A stretch of 64,000 nt of DNA from assembly GCA_028023455.1 (NCBI GenBank), contig JAQFVV010000017.1, positions 3,746,098 through 3,810,097 on the forward strand. Direction: 5' to 3'. Made by a program: the position numbers and the translations under genes. The notes beneath the pieces were generated by a model. The model did not search any database, had not been told where the DNA came from, and saw only the letters and a list, made by a program, of their open reading frames with translations. Below, piece after piece: positions 35,101 through 47,267 of this stretch. Every line of letters starts with the position of its first letter. Position 1 is the stretch's first letter. Source of the DNA: Epiperipatus broadwayi. Its lineage: Eukaryota; Onychophora; Udeonychophora; Euonychophora; Peripatidae.

Positions 35101-35850
35101 GAATGAATTTGGTAGCTAATCGTATTGTACCTTCTTGTATCAATAATTATAACTCATACTCTTGGTCAGATTATTAATACAGATGGAAACATAATGGATG
35201 AAATTAATTATAGAATTAAACTTAGTTGGAGTGCTTTTGGTAGAAATAACTTGATACTAAAAGGAAATATGCCTATGTGTTTAAAAATGAAAGTTTTTAA
35301 TAAATGTGTTTTACCAATTTTTACTTATGGATCTGAGACTTGGACCCTTTAATCATAGAATGGAGTGCTTTTGGTAGAAATAACTTGGATACTAAACGGA
35401 AATATGCCTATGTGTTTGAAAAGGAAAGTTTTTAATAAATATGTTTTACCAATTTTTACTTATGGATCTGAGACTTGGACACTTAATAGAAGAGCAATAC
35501 AGAGACTACAGACCACTAAAAGAAGTACAAAGAGATGCATGTTGGGAGTAACAAGAAGAGATCAAAAATACAATATATGGGTAAGGTGAAACTGACCTCA
35601 TTGAAAAAATTAAGACTGAAGTGGAGTTGGGCTGGACATATTGCTAGAAGAGATGATAATAGATGGACTATTGAAATCTTAAACTGGATTCCAAAAAATT
35701 GTAAAAGACCCAGAAAAAGACCACATGTGAGATAGATGGATGAAATAAAAAAGTGTGCAGGGATGATGTGGAGAAGAGAAGCTAAAGCTCAGAGAAGATG
35801 GCTTGAACTTGGAGAGACCTTCATCCTGCAGTGGATTGATGATGGTTGTT
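35101..35850 (+). pseudogene. RTE-type LINE C-terminal remnant with internal duplication
   Basis: Broken frames encode the C-terminal third of the RTE protein: GQIINTDGNIMDEINYRIKL, WSAFGRNNLILKGNMPMC, KVFNKCVLPIFTYGSETWTL, RAIQRLQTTKRS, RCMLGVTRRD, WSWAGHIARRDDNRWTIE, then WMDEIKKCAG and RRWLELGETF, ending in the GATGATGAT-type 3' end near 35,860. A segment of about 130 bp (WSAFGRNN to ETWTL) is present twice, at about 35,229-35,350 and 35,362-35,482, with a stop and frameshift between. The duplication is local to this copy: the 37,556-38,990 copy has the segment once. Not functional. Confidence 0.85.
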
Positions 35851-35869
35851 GATGATGATAATGATTCTT

Positions 35870-37555
35870 ATACTGAAGGTTTTGTTGAACTTTATTTTTC
35901 GTGTTTTAATAATTTTCGCAAAAAAGGTTATAATTTGGTGTTTTTTTTAACTTCATTGTCTTTTCCCTATATTTCCTTGTTTTATTTTTCCATAATGTTT
36001 TTTTCTAATTTCTATAGGTGACGCTGACAGGTTTTTAATCCTTCGTGTCCGCTGCAAAATCTCATTTCAAACTGTGATAAATCGTATAATGTTCAAAATC
36101 TTATAAATAGGCAGAATCCTACTCACCTGAATCAATATCGAAGATTAACTTGATGGCATTTAATAATAACTATTCTCACCAACACCTAAATAATTGGTCA
36201 ATAACATTCCAATTGACATCTAACGAAGTTTTAAGTATCTGCATTTAACTAGCAATCACATAAAATTTTCACAGCAATTATTAAGTTTGACTTAAAAAAA
36301 AACGTATAATGAATAAATGAATGAATTGTGTGTGTGTTTTTTTTTAAATAAACAAAATTACTGTATTTACCCGCGCACACCGCACACACGTATAAACGCG
36401 CACTCGATTTTTTCATTAGAAGTTTCACATTTGTTTTTTTAATTATTAAAAAAATCTATAAAGAATATTGTCTATAATAGTAAATGAAAATAAGAATAAT
36501 GCAGTTTCAATTTTTTCTGAACTACTTATATATGAAGCGCATCTCATTTCTTTAACTTAAAAATTAATATAAAAAAAAAAGTGCGCAGATGATATACATA
36601 CGCGAGAAAATTAATTTTGGTAAAATAATGTTTACAATAATAAAAAAAAAAAATCTTTAATATGTTTATGAAGAAATAAATAATACTTTTATTTTTAAGT
36701 AGTTTTTTTTTTTTTTTTTTTAACCAAACATTTGAAGACTGGAATGCAATAATTTGCTAGAGGAAAAATTTCACCCAAAAAACACTCGAACGTAAATTTT
36801 GAATTTCTGGAAATATATATTTCTAAATATATAAATACTGTATACAAAAACAAATTATGTTTCTTTTTACTTATTAAACACACATTCTTTTTTAAAATTG
36901 CTATGTGTATGTATTCGTCAATCGTTAAAAAATATATATACTTATAGCGAAATAAAAATGCTCTTAAAATTTAACTTTATATTTACGTTACAAGTGTAAA
37001 CTTAAAACCATGCATATTTAAAAGGATCGCAAGGCGTAAATGACATCTTTTCATAAATTTCTGCTTAACATAAAAGCAAATTATTGTTTAAAATAATAAA
37101 TAGCCTTTTAATAGCTAGCTGTTGGGCAAACAGCTCTTTAAAACCCCCTTATAGATCCTAAGCCCGATTAGAACTTTATTTTTTTTTTAAATTTACCTGC
37201 ACTGCATTTGAAGCCATATCATAGGACATGAAAATGCGATATTGTTATACCATAAGACATTTCTAGACATACTATTATGTAGACTATATAATACAATATT
37301 ATATATGTGTATATATTCACATAAAAATCTCTTTGTTCGTAAGCAACTTCATTATTTTTGTGAACAGAAGAGAAAAATGCTATGTATATATATACTAGGA
37401 TCTGTGTCTTTACACAGAGAAAGCAAAAAAGAGATAAATACTGTAACATTTATAGTATCATTACATACATCTAACCATATTCAAACAAACATTTCCGATA
37501 TTTCAAACATGACTTTAAAATTTGTGTGCTCTTAAAACTGGTGATATAACCATGC
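35870..37555. other. AT-rich intergenic DNA
   Basis: About 1.7 kb with A and T runs and a few CG-containing stretches (for example 36,370-36,410) but no recognisable gene or repeat. Small open frames near 36,700 and 37,240 have no domains. Confidence 0.45.
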
Positions 37556-38990
37556 AGGTAATGATGGAATTATAATTGATATATTTAAAGAAGCAGGTGA
37601 AGAAATATAATTTTTTTTAGCAAAGTTATATACCAAAGTCTAAATGATAAAAATGTACCAGATTATTTTGAAGAATGCAGTATTAATATTAATATTTAAA
37701 AAAGGTGATAAAGAAGATATTATAAATTACAGACCTATCGGCCTTTTATCAGTTTTATACAAAATTTTTACCAAGATAATTACAACTCATCTACAGAGAA
37801 CATTGAATTTCCACCAACCAAGAGAACAAGCTGGATTTAAAAGTGGTTTTAGTACAGTAGATCATATCCAGGTATTGAGAGAAGTTATAGAAAGGACAAA
37901 TGAATATGAGTTGCCATTATGCTTTGGATTTGTAGATTATGAAAAAGCATTTAATTCTATAAACATTTCTTCAGTGATTAAAGTATTGGATCATCAAGGT
38001 AAAGATCCAGAGTATTGTCATATTTTAAAGAATATTTTTAAAAATGCAACAGCAACAATTACATTACATAATGATACTAGGAAAGTCAACATTGAAAAGA
38101 GTGTAAGATAGGGTGACTCCATATTTCCAAAACTTTTTACAGCAGTGCTGCAAGAAGTATTTTGTGGATTAAAATGGGAAGCTAAAGGAGTGAAAGTAAA
38201 TGGAGATTATTTAAGTCATTTAGATTTTGCAGATGATGTAGTTGTTTTTGCAAATAATGCTTTAGAGCTGCAGGAAATGTTGCAGGAGTTATCAGATGAA
38301 AGTAGGAAAGTAGGACTAAAGATAAATGTTAAAAAGACTAAAGTAATGTTTAATGGATTTTTCAAAATATGAAAATAAAGATTGATTATGGTGAGTTAAA
38401 AGAAGTTAACAGCTACAAATACCTTGGTCAGATTATTAATATAGATGGAAACATAGTGGATGAAATTAGTCATAGAATTAAACTTGGTTGGAGTGCTTTT
38501 GGTAGAAATAACTTGATACTAAAAGGAAATATGCCTATTTATTTGAAAAGGAAGGTTTTTAATAAATGTGTTTTGCCAGTTCTTACTTTTGAATCTGAGA
38601 TTTGGATACTTAATAGAAGAGTGATATAGAGACTTCAGACCACTCAAAGAAATATGGAGAGATGCATGTTGGGAATAAGAAAAAGAAATCGAAAATGCAA
38701 TATATGGGTAAGAAAACAAACAGGTGTTACTAATCTCATTGAAAAAATTAAAAGATTGGAGTTGGGCTGGATATATTGCTAGAAGAGATGACAATAGATG
38801 AACAATTGAAATCTTAAACTGGATTCCAAAAGATTGTAAAAGACCCAGAAAGAGACAACATATGATATGGATGGATGAAATAAGAAATTTTGCAGAGGTC
38901 ATGTGAAGAAGAGAAGCTAAAGATTGAAGAAAATGGATTGAATTTGGAGAGACCTTCAACCTGTAGTGGATTGATAATCTTTGAGGATGA
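37556..38990 (+). pseudogene. RTE-type LINE reverse transcriptase, best copy in the window
   Basis: 5'-truncated copy covering most of RT and the C-terminal tail. In order: NDGI-IDIFKEAGEE (37,560), KNAVLILIFKKGDKEDI, INYRPIGLLSVLYKIFTKII, NFHQPREQAGFKSGFSTVDH, LPLCFGFVDYEKAFNSI (metal-binding aspartate kept in VDYEK), GDSIFPKLFTAVLQE, LDFADDVVVFA (catalytic ADD motif, about 38,220), SYKYLGQIINIDGN, RCMLGIRKRN, and the WIPKDCKRPRKR-type tail. Lesions are a TAG stop near 38,109 where relatives have a glutamine codon, a stop and frame change near 38,370, and more indels after 38,620. The APE endonuclease half is missing. It ends in an AT-GATGATG 3' tail at about 38,990. Loss of function is recent compared with the other RTE relics here. 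Confidence 0.9.
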
Positions 38991-39057
38991 TGATAATGAT
39001 GATGTATAATATTTAAATATATGTATATTGTTTATACTAAATTTATACATTACATAT

Positions 39058-41020
39058 TATAATGGTCGGGGTTTGTGGAAGTTTAAGTTTTACTGTATCT
39101 GCACTACAAAGGCGCCATCTAGGCATTTGAACCTAGAAAATTTATATAGTAGGCAGATACGTGCTGTTAAGATCCCACTTTATTTTATATTTTGACCGTT
39201 AGCCCAAGTCACTAGCTCAGTGGAGATGCAGAGATAATAATATATATCTTTAATTTATATCTTAAATATAAAAAAATAAAAGCCACTGCCAGTAATTAAC
39301 ACACAAACAATATTTATTTACGCACATATATAATCATGTAAATTTGAGGAATAATATTTATTATTTTAGATTTTAATATTAACATTTAATTTAAATTATT
39401 ATTTTAAAATTTTAAGATTGTCTGTACAAATGAATTTAATATTTTTTATTAAGATTGTCGAGTATGAATAGACTACATAGATTGTATTTGAAAAGAAAAT
39501 ATTCTATTCCTTATTTAACCTTAGGCAAAAAGTTTGCAGTCAATCCATCTGATACATTGATGTATTCAATGTAGCATGAAAATACAACAGCACAAATATA
39601 TACCATACTGTCATGAATGTACATCTGAACAGCATGGTTAGAGAAGACATTGTCTCTTGTCCAATACAGGAATGTTACATCTGTATGGCAAGAAGAACAA
39701 TAAAAAAACTCCATAGGAAGGGACTGCATTTTTCCATCTTACTATTCCCTTCCATAGGCAAAAAGAGGTGTGTGGTGCATAATGGAGATCCTGCTTTTAG
39801 TGAACTTCATACTACATCTACTAATTACACCAATATATCCAATCCATTGACCTAATTTAACTACGAAACAAATAACCTAAGATTACCCTCCCCTAATTAA
39901 TTAATATAACTTTACAAATCTATATAGCCATTCATGCCCAACTTAAATTTAACATTTATATAAATTTGCACAGATGGATTTATAAAAGTTTGTTTTTTAA
40001 TGTTGAGCATAGATCGACTACATAGATTACATGCTCAAAAACATCTCAAAATAAACATAAATGATCAAAATATAAAGTCATTGATATAATTGTGGAGGGA
40101 ATTCACAAGAAACCCAATGGCATTCATTATAAAATGCTGCATTGACACCAATAACTAAAAAGACATGTGAATAAATACATTTTAGATATTCAACATAAGA
40201 TATCATTATTTACTGAATGTCTATATATTTTAATCATATATGAAAACAACAACATAATTAAATGTGAACGAATCTATGCAAGCGTCTATGTCCAACTTAA
40301 ATTTAATGCATTTAATAATTTCTACAATAAGTATTAATAAACAAAAAAACTGGAAATGATTTTTCAAACTTAAATATGTAAAAAAAAATAAAACAATAAT
40401 TGATTTGGAAAAGTCGGATTGTAGTTCATTTTACAAAAATTAGATTTAGCTTGTTTATTAAACTTGTCAAATCTTGATGAAAGTTCTTAATTACTTTTAA
40501 ATTTTAAAATTGTTCAGTTCAATAGCTTACAGTAGAAGAGTCACGGTTCTTTGTGCCAATTCCCATGATGTCCCCATTGGAAGACCAGTCTGATGTTCTG
40601 GAGGTGGCCTGAGCTGGTTCCATTTTGGTATCACAGTCATTTCATTTTTTAAAATAGGGAGAGAGTGATATGTGCATCCTATCACACCTCTCAAAACAAT
40701 CAAGCTGAAACTGTCTGGCCATGTCCTTAATTTCAATATTTTTCCTTTTATAATCATCCTCTGGATTCAACAAACAAAACATCACTAATCCATCATTTTC
40801 ATTAGGGTCTGAGCTGAAGCTTGGTGCTTCCATTGGTCAAGCTAATTCTTTTTATTCTCTTATCTATATCTTTCCTCTGACTTTTTAATTATATAAGAGC
40901 CCCAAGGGTTAGTTTGCTTTTCAATTAATTTATAAAACAATCATTTCCATTTACAAAAATATTTTATCTTTTTCTTATACCTTTTTCTAAAAAAAACGTT
41001 CAAATACTTTTTTTTTTTTG
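39058..41020 (-). mobile_element. Solo LTR of the TGTAAC family, left part (split by LINE)
   Basis: Colinear with the LTR at 14,126-16,182, starting near TATAATGGTC and including the GCCATCTAGGCATTTGAACC and GTTAGCCCAAGTCACTAGC blocks. It stops at AAATAC-T12-G (41,002-41,020), where the LINE begins, and resumes at 47,394. Left flank ATAT and right flank ATAT (47,569-47,572) give a 4-bp target duplication. No coding capacity. Confidence 0.82.
41002..41020 (+). repeat. Target-site duplication, left copy
   Basis: The 19-bp word AAATAC, twelve T, G occurs here and at 47,394-47,412, bracketing the LINE. The uninterrupted LTR at 14,126-16,182 has the corresponding single site near 16,008. Confidence 0.85.
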
Positions 41021-42849
41021 AGATCTGGTATATGGTTTTGCGAAGGTAGCATTTTATCCTGATTGTTGGTGTGTATCAGATTGTATGGCTGTTTTTGATT
41101 GTGTGTAGCTGTGTTCAACTCTTTTGGTTTTATCTTTGTTGGTATAGGTACATTGTTACTTGAGAACTTTTGTGTGTTTTGTTTGTTTGTGGTATGTGGT
41201 AAGTTTAATGAAGTTTTAAAACTTAGTAATTGGTTATCTCTTTGAAGTGAATTGGTTGTGTTAATATTTTGGTCTATTGAGAAACACTGCTTATCACTTT
41301 GGTTTGTTTTGGGTAAGGGTTGCACATTTCGGTCTATTTCCGAACATTTATGGTTTTGGTTGTTTCTTTCTCCACAGTGGGAGCAATTCCTTGTCATGCA
41401 CTCTCTGATCAAGTGTGTTCTTTGACCACAAGCAAAGCATTGGGGTCTTACTCCCAGAAATGTAAGAATCATAGGAGCTCCCTTGAAACTGATGGTAGTG
41501 GGTATATCTGTAGGTTTAATTCCTTGTTTCAGATGCAATTCAAACACAGCAATGTTAGATAATATTGCATCACCAGCCCTATCTTCTGGTAAATATACAA
41601 ATTTGTATATCTTTCCAAATGGGCTGAGGGTGCTTTGAAGCTGATCTTCTTCAAAACCAGAAATGCAGTTTTTTATCCTGCCAGATAATGCTGATGTTCT
41701 ATTGAAGTCAACATAGCAAATAAAATAGTTATTGATGGTCCTATTGTTGACTTTGAAATTATTCCTTTCGGCCCAAGTTTTGAACTCGACCGCTATATAG
41801 CAGTCGTTGGGATGTGTTAGTATTCTGTGAATGCCCGCACCCATAGACCCTTTTTTGATCATTGCACAGAATGAGTCTATGGGGAATTTGATAAGTGAGC
41901 AATTAGGGTCTGTGATGGCCATGACGAGACTCTTGTCACTATTATAATTCAGCAGTGATTTAAGCAAAAGATTAGGGATGGTTCTATTAAATCGAAAAGA
42001 TAGATGATTATATTGGTCTTCTTCATAGTTGTCTGTTGTGAATATGTATTTGTCTGTGGATATATTAGCGGGTTGTTGTTTGTTAAAATTATCTTCCATG
42101 AGATCGAGTAGTGTTGAGTTAGTTGGGTTTACCCGTAACGCATTTTCAGTTACTGTTGTGTTGCGATTTCCTGAGCTAGAATAGGACGAGTTTTTATCTG
42201 TTACTTTTATTTTTGCTATATTAGCATATGTGTTTCTATTTTGTGTATTAAAGCTTGTTTGTGGTTGATTTATATGTATATTATTTTTATTTGCTTGAGT
42301 ATTATCGTTTAAATCTGTTGCAATATTAGATTTTCCTGAATACGTGCAAGTATTGATGGGGTTTTCTAGATTTTCGTTTTGCGCCCCTATCGGTAGCGCT
42401 TGTTTTCCTGAAGGTTTAACATTACTATTTTTCCCGATTAATACGTCATTATTTCCTGTGGATATGCTGTGAATTATTTCATTGTTTGATGATTTTAAAA
42501 TAAATGTGTTATTACTAATTTGATTTTTGTTGTTTAATTTCGGTTTTGAGTTGTGATTATTCTCTGATGGATGATCTTTCTTCATAAAATCTGCACTGCC
42601 GTGACCGATGGCTTCATCTCGGCCACTGCAAATATCGGATCTAATTTCATGTTGGTTAACTTGATTTTGTGAATTATTGTTGACTAATTCCTGACAATAA
42701 TTGGAATTTTGTTTTATATTTTCTTGTTCTTTTATTGTTTGAGTTTTATTTTTCCGTTTGATATGATTTTGGAAATCACTGTGATTTTCCTTTACGTGAT
42801 CAGCTATATCTCCTGTGTTAAGGTTCAGGCTTAGCACTAATGCTGCATC
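41021..42849 (-). CDS. LINE ORF1 protein, central part with zinc knuckles
   Basis: About 605 codons on the minus strand. The N-terminal two-thirds is low-complexity and asparagine-rich. A folded part of about 200 residues follows, with an RRM-like stretch containing GFEEDQLQSTLSPFGKIYKF. Next comes the knuckle CFACGQRTHLIRECM (C-x2-C-x4-H-x4-C) and a second cysteine cluster, CSHCGERNNQNHKC. This is the usual make-up of ORF1 proteins of Tx1-type LINEs, which bind element RNA and package it for reverse transcription. The frame is cut at 41,021 by the insertion junction; the last few lysine-rich codons after that are flanking LTR. The true N-terminus is upstream, across a corrupted segment at 42,850-43,030, so no genuine start codon is present in this piece. 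Confidence 0.82.
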
Positions 42850-43030
42850 ATGCTCCGAGCTTCGTATTTTTTTTTTTCACTTTTTGCTGCGTTTTTTAAT
42901 TTTATTTGTGTCGTGGGGGGGGGTTTGATTTATTTTTTTTTTTTTTGGGGAGGGAGGGGGGGGCCCCTTTTTAAAAAAATTTTATTATTTTTTCCGGGGG
43001 TAGGAAGGGCCAAAACCAGAGCGATATGCT
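42850..43030. other. Homopolymer-rich faulty segment within ORF1
   Basis: Contains runs of G, T and A up to 15 long, unlike the surrounding coding sequence, and is bounded by two similar short segments (see the ORF1 entries). Most likely a consensus error or tiny duplication. Confidence 0.6.
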
Positions 43031-43661
43031 CTGGGCTCCGGACTTTTTTTGATTCTTTAGATTTAACTGATGTAATTTTTGATTTGCTTTCACATTTATC
43101 GTATGTTTTCCTAATGTACAACATGCCTGTAGTTTTTTTGCTAATATTTTCTTCTGTTTTAAGGTCTGTTGTTTCTTTCGATGATTGATAAATTAACTCG
43201 TTTGAATCGCTAGAAGATTGAGAGCCCAACTCGCTCGAGTCACTATCTGAGGCTAGGATTTCTGATTTTCTTTTTTTCATTCTAGGAAAAGGGCATTGTG
43301 GTATTAAATTTTGTGTTTTAAGTACATTTATGGATATATCTTTAACATTACCATGTTCAGGAGGGTCTAAATTCGCTTGTTCATTATTTGCAAGTTGGCC
43401 TTCGGTTAACTGAACGTTCTCAGTATATGTTTGTGCATTATGCATAAGGCTTTGCATTTCGCTACGATTAGACTTTTCTTTAGATTGTAAATTTGTTACA
43501 ATTTCAGAATTATTTTGAAAAGAAAATTGATTATTTGAAATATTTTGGTTAGATGAACTAGATTCTGAAGTATCATTAATAAAAATGTGCGATTCATCAG
43601 GTCTTTTATTTAGAAATTGTTTGTTATTATTGGAAAGGTTTAAGCTTACGTTATCACTCAT
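42930..43661 (-). CDS. LINE ORF1 protein, N-terminal part
   Basis: Begins with ATG at 43,661 (MSDNVSLNLSNNN), only about 20 bp from the inversion junction. It is rich in serine, asparagine and glutamine, with a basic segment FPRMKKRKSE that could serve nuclear entry. It runs to a segment reading KKVRSPEHIALVLALPTPG and then degenerates into homopolymers. The central ORF1 piece starts with the similar IRSSEHDAALVLSLNLNTG, so the two were probably one continuous frame and the intervening 170 bp is a faulty duplicate. No known catalytic domain is expected in this part. Confidence 0.7.
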   Translation of the reverse strand: MSDNVSLNLSNNNKQFLNKRPDESHIFINDTSESSSSNQNISNNQFSFQNNSEIVTNLQSKEKSNRSEMQSLMHNAQTYTENVQLTEGQLANNEQANLDPPEHGNVKDISINVLKTQNLIPQCPFPRMKKRKSEILASDSDSSELGSQSSSDSNELIYQSSKETTDLKTEENISKKTTGMLYIRKTYDKCESKSKITSVKSKESKKVRSPEHIALVLALPTPGKNNKIFLKRGPPLPPQKKKK

Positions 43662-43689
43662 ATTAACTGCCTCTGAGCTTTGAGTATAA

Positions 43690-44056
43690 ACCTAATGATG
43701 AAACTGAAATGGAGCTTACACAATACATAATTATAAACAATAAAAGAAAATCTTTCACAAACCAAAAGATAGACTCAGAAGATGAGGGTTGTAGTTCCAT
43801 AGCTCCAGCAAATACTATTAAATCTAGCACAACAAGCAGTATCAAGAAGATAAGAAAGACAAGTAACCCTATAATTCCAAACCCATCAAATGGAATAGAT
43901 AGAGAAGACACATGTGAATCTGTCAATCTTTTTACACCAACCTTTTCAGAAGATTCTCAAGTCCTCCGACCAAATATAAGACCAAAGACCAATTCACCAT
44001 CTACAAACCCGCTTGCGGTTATCTATAGCAGTCACCAACATAGTGCAGACTATTAA
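43690..44056 (+). CDS. LINE ORF1 protein, C-terminal part (sense half)
   Basis: The plus-strand frame is open from the inversion junction (LSFEYKPNDETEME) through IIINNKRKSFTNQKIDSEDE to a TAA at 44,056. It is polar, with serine/threonine-rich and basic patches and no zinc motif. Its position directly before ORF2, in the orientation of ORF2 and overlapping the ORF2 start by about 44 bp, suggests it is the missing C-terminus of ORF1, whose other part ends at the left target site. The methionine at 43,709 is internal rather than a true start. Assignment rests on position and composition, since I recognise no domain. Confidence 0.6.
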
Positions 44057-44590
44057 TTGTAAGATTGTGGGGTTGAATATAAGAGGTATCAACTCCACTG
44101 CCCGTGTATATGACATAAAACACTGGTTTCAAAACAACCTACCACATATACTATTCATGGGAGAAACTAAATATCACATAAACTCCAGCAGTATTATCAT
44201 GGAAGAACTATCCAAATTGGGTTACACTCAGTTTAGCACTAGTAATGTAGCAGCTGGAGGAGTAGGCATAATTATAAATAGTAAAAATGCTCCAGATAGT
44301 TTTAAAATTACTTACACAGACAAAAATATAATATCTATCAAACTCACATATGGAACTACCACCTTTAATGCTATATACATATACACTCCTAACAATGTCA
44401 GTTCATATATTAAAATAGTTAATAGCATCAACCTGATAATCTCCACCAGTAGCTGGCCAACAGTGATTGTTGGGGATTTTAACACTTCCTATGGAGAATT
44501 TGTCAATAAATACCTTCATCTTCTGAATAGAAGCTTTCTTAGTGGGGAAGGTTTTTTCCAGATAGTGCTTTTTCATTCTATACCAGAAGA
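44013..44590 (+). CDS. LINE ORF2, APE-type endonuclease domain
   Basis: First part of ORF2, starting near 44,013. Motifs in order: KIVGLNIRGINS (metal/substrate asparagine), ILFMGETK (catalytic glutamate), GGVGIIINS, AIYIYTPN (catalytic tyrosine), and IVGDFNTS (catalytic Asp-x-Asn). The domain nicks target DNA to prime reverse transcription. The frame is lost near 44,575-44,590 right after LFHSI and continues one frame over as RRHKSLIDLVFYTP, so a 1-nt indel separates it from the rest. Relative to family members the stretch between GDFN and the final SDH appears complete or only slightly short. It overlaps the end of ORF1, typical of compact LINEs. Confidence 0.85.
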
Positions 44591-46192
44591 CACAAATCTT
44601 TGATAGATCTGGTCTTTTACACACCCGAATTCCACTACATTATGGAGGCAGTGCTTCAGCCTGTAGCATTCTCTGACCACTTTGCAGTGGTCATCTCAAT
44701 GCAAATTGATAACCTCACACAACTGAATCACAACAAAACGATTAGAATGCTAACAAAGGCCAACATAACTGAAGCCATCCCATCAGAGGCATATATTCTA
44801 TTTAGGAAAATAGATATACTTTCAAGACCACCTGAAGAGGCTTGGTTTGCACTAGTGGGAGTTCTCCAAACTCTAATAGTCCAGTACTCCCGCAGGTCAA
44901 AGTGCCCAACCTCATTATTAAAGGACCTAGAGAACATTAATGCTCAACTTAAACAGTTCTCTACTGAAAGCAACTCGATAGATGACATCATCTCACTTAA
45001 GAATGAATATAAAGCAAAGCAAAAAGCCCTTGCTGAATATGTGTCTCTGAAAAGATCCAAGATATATCTGGCTCCTCAATATTGTTGGACTAGAGGATAT
45101 CTCAGGTGGGCCCTGGGGCCACAGAAAAAACAAAATACTCCAATACTAATTAAACATCAGGGCACCAGCATGACTGGATACCACATGCTTGAAAAAATTA
45201 AACTACACTTTGAAAACAAATTAAAAAAACAAAACTCATCAGTAGATCATGATTGGACAAGACATTCATCCAGTGATGATCATTTGATCACAGTCCAAGA
45301 TATTAAAAACAAACTATGCTCCCTTCCAGACAGCATCCATCCTGGAATGCATGGGATACCTAAATTTCTTCTCTCCCACTTAAGCAATTTTACTGTCCCA
45401 ATCATCATGTTAATGATTGACCATCTTGCGCAAAAGCAAAGGTTCATTAAAAATTTATATCCAGTTGCATTGGTGCCATTTATGAAAAAGAGCAAAGACT
45501 CTACTGATATAAACAACATAAGACCCATATCCATGTCTCCACTCTTAATAAAGATTATAGAGGGTGTCATTAAAGATAAGATACAACATAAAATCCTGAG
45601 TCATATCATGCCCTCTCAGTATGCCAAAAAAGGCTCCTCAGCACTCACGGCGATTGGTGAAACCAAAATACTCTTGGATTACATCAGAACCAACAGAAAA
45701 TCCAAGCCCATTGCCGTACAACTTGACATATCCGAGGCATTTGACTCAGTCAATATCAGCACACTGCTGAATATTTTGGAGGGCCTTGGTGTTCCCTCCC
45801 AGATAATTCAGATATTGGACAATTTACTACACAATAGGGAAATTCACATATCACTCAATGGAGTATATACAAACAGTTTTACTCCGAATACTTCAATTCC
45901 ACAAGGATCTCCACTCAGTGCTCTCCTGTTTGCCTGCTACATCAATCCACTTCTTAAAGACATTGAAGATAACCTACCTGGAGTATATATACCCAGACTC
46001 AAAAGAGCGATCAAAGCAATCGCTTACATGGATGATGTCTTGATCATTCTGCCAACTCAGAAATATCTAAACACACTATATAAAATATTGGACAAATATA
46101 CAAATCTATCAGACCTAAAAATAAATACAGGAAAATCCACAGCTTGGTCTATCCTATCTGGAAAAAAAAATCAAATCGCGCTTCCAAGCTGA
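44586..46192 (+). CDS. LINE ORF2, reverse transcriptase domain
   Basis: Continues ORF2 from the end of the endonuclease: FSDHFAVVISM supplies the catalytic SDH of the nuclease. After a linker come RT motifs: HPGMHGIPKFLLSHL, NLYPVALVPFMKKSKDS, INNIRPISMSPLLIKI, VQLDISEAFDSVNI (catalytic aspartate), TSIPQGSPLSALLFACYI, IAYMDDVLIILP (catalytic double aspartate) and LKINTGKSTAWS. These match Tx1/L1-group RTs. All catalytic residues are present. The frame breaks in an A9 run at about 46,161-46,169, where sequence continues one frame over as KIKSRFQAEPQKFLGFNIS. The damage is thus limited to two single-base indels, one in a homopolymer, so the copy is young or the breaks are sequencing errors. Confidence 0.9.
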
Positions 46193-47267
46193 ACCACAGA
46201 AATTTCTGGGATTTAATATTTCAAAATCGCAATCAGCAATGTCTAAAGAACTTCAGGCAAAAATCCTCCAGTCCACAGACCAGATCACTAAGACCCTCTC
46301 AAAGGTATACCTTTCGCTCTATGGTAAGGTTTCACTGCTAAATATAAAGATTTACAGCAAAATTGCATACTACCTGCCAATGATGAATGCAAATAAAACA
46401 TTCATCAAGAAAATTGAGCAATATTGCTCAAGATTACTATGGAAAGGACAAACTGTTTCCATCAGCATGAGAAACATGCAGGAAAACAAAAGATTAAATG
46501 GAATGTCACTACATTCCATCACTTCAATTAACTATCAGAAATCACACACTCTGATATATAATCTAGTCCAAAAGTATGGCCATGACCAGATCACTGAATC
46601 CATAATTCCTACTGACACACCACCCCCCAAAAAATTAAGCTGGCTTGACCATCTAATCCTGTCAACAATGCAACAAAATACAAATGCCCATAACAACTAT
46701 CAAAGCAAGATCAAGCTATGGGATGCCCATCGCATCCTAAAACAAAATAATCAAATCTCTACTACAAGATTAGGAATAACTAATCACAAGCTGATTACCC
46801 TATTCAAGTATTGGGCTCTAGAACCAAAATACTTAGATTACTTACTTAAAATTAATCTGGATGCCATGCCGGTCAACTGGTTCCTCAGATATAAAAGATC
46901 TATCACCAAAGTCCAATCAATTTGCCACAGCTGTGGCAGGGATGAGGAAACATTTGACCACATAATTAAAACATGCATGGGTCTAGGTAATATTAAAACA
47001 ATAATATTTAACAATTCAAAGATAGACTACTACAAAATACTTAATATAAAAGAATGCATTCGTGGAAGAGATATTCCTACAATCAGGCTGTCAATTTTCA
47101 TCACCTATGCCATTTGGATTGTAAGGTGCAAGGCACAATACCAACATCCCAAGCCAGATGAAAACTCATTATTTATTCAAAGCATAGAGAAAATTAAACA
47201 AAGAGACAAAACTCTTGCCACAACATTTATTTTTCAAGAGACATGGAAGCTATATCAGACTCTCTAA
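46166..47267 (+). CDS. LINE ORF2, C-terminal domain with zinc-binding motif
   Basis: Third frame segment of ORF2, from KFLGFNIS to a TAA at 47,267. It includes LYGKVSLLNIKIYSKIAYYLP and WKGQTVSISMRNMQENK, typical post-RT connector blocks. The terminal CHSCGRDEETFDHIIKTC (C-x2-C-x8-H-x4-C, near 46,927-46,980) is the zinc-binding region found at the end of many LINE ORF2 proteins. A basic, glutamine/lysine-rich tail follows. The 126-bp 3' UTR contains AATAAA. The protein acts with ORF1 in target-primed reverse transcription. Confidence 0.87.

Noticed and set aside
41021-44056. A divergent gene pair (minus-strand zinc-knuckle protein, plus-strand nuclease/RT) sharing a central promoter
   Set aside because: The 19-bp duplication around the whole unit and the ORF1 remainder on the sense side are better explained by a single LINE insertion with 5' inversion.
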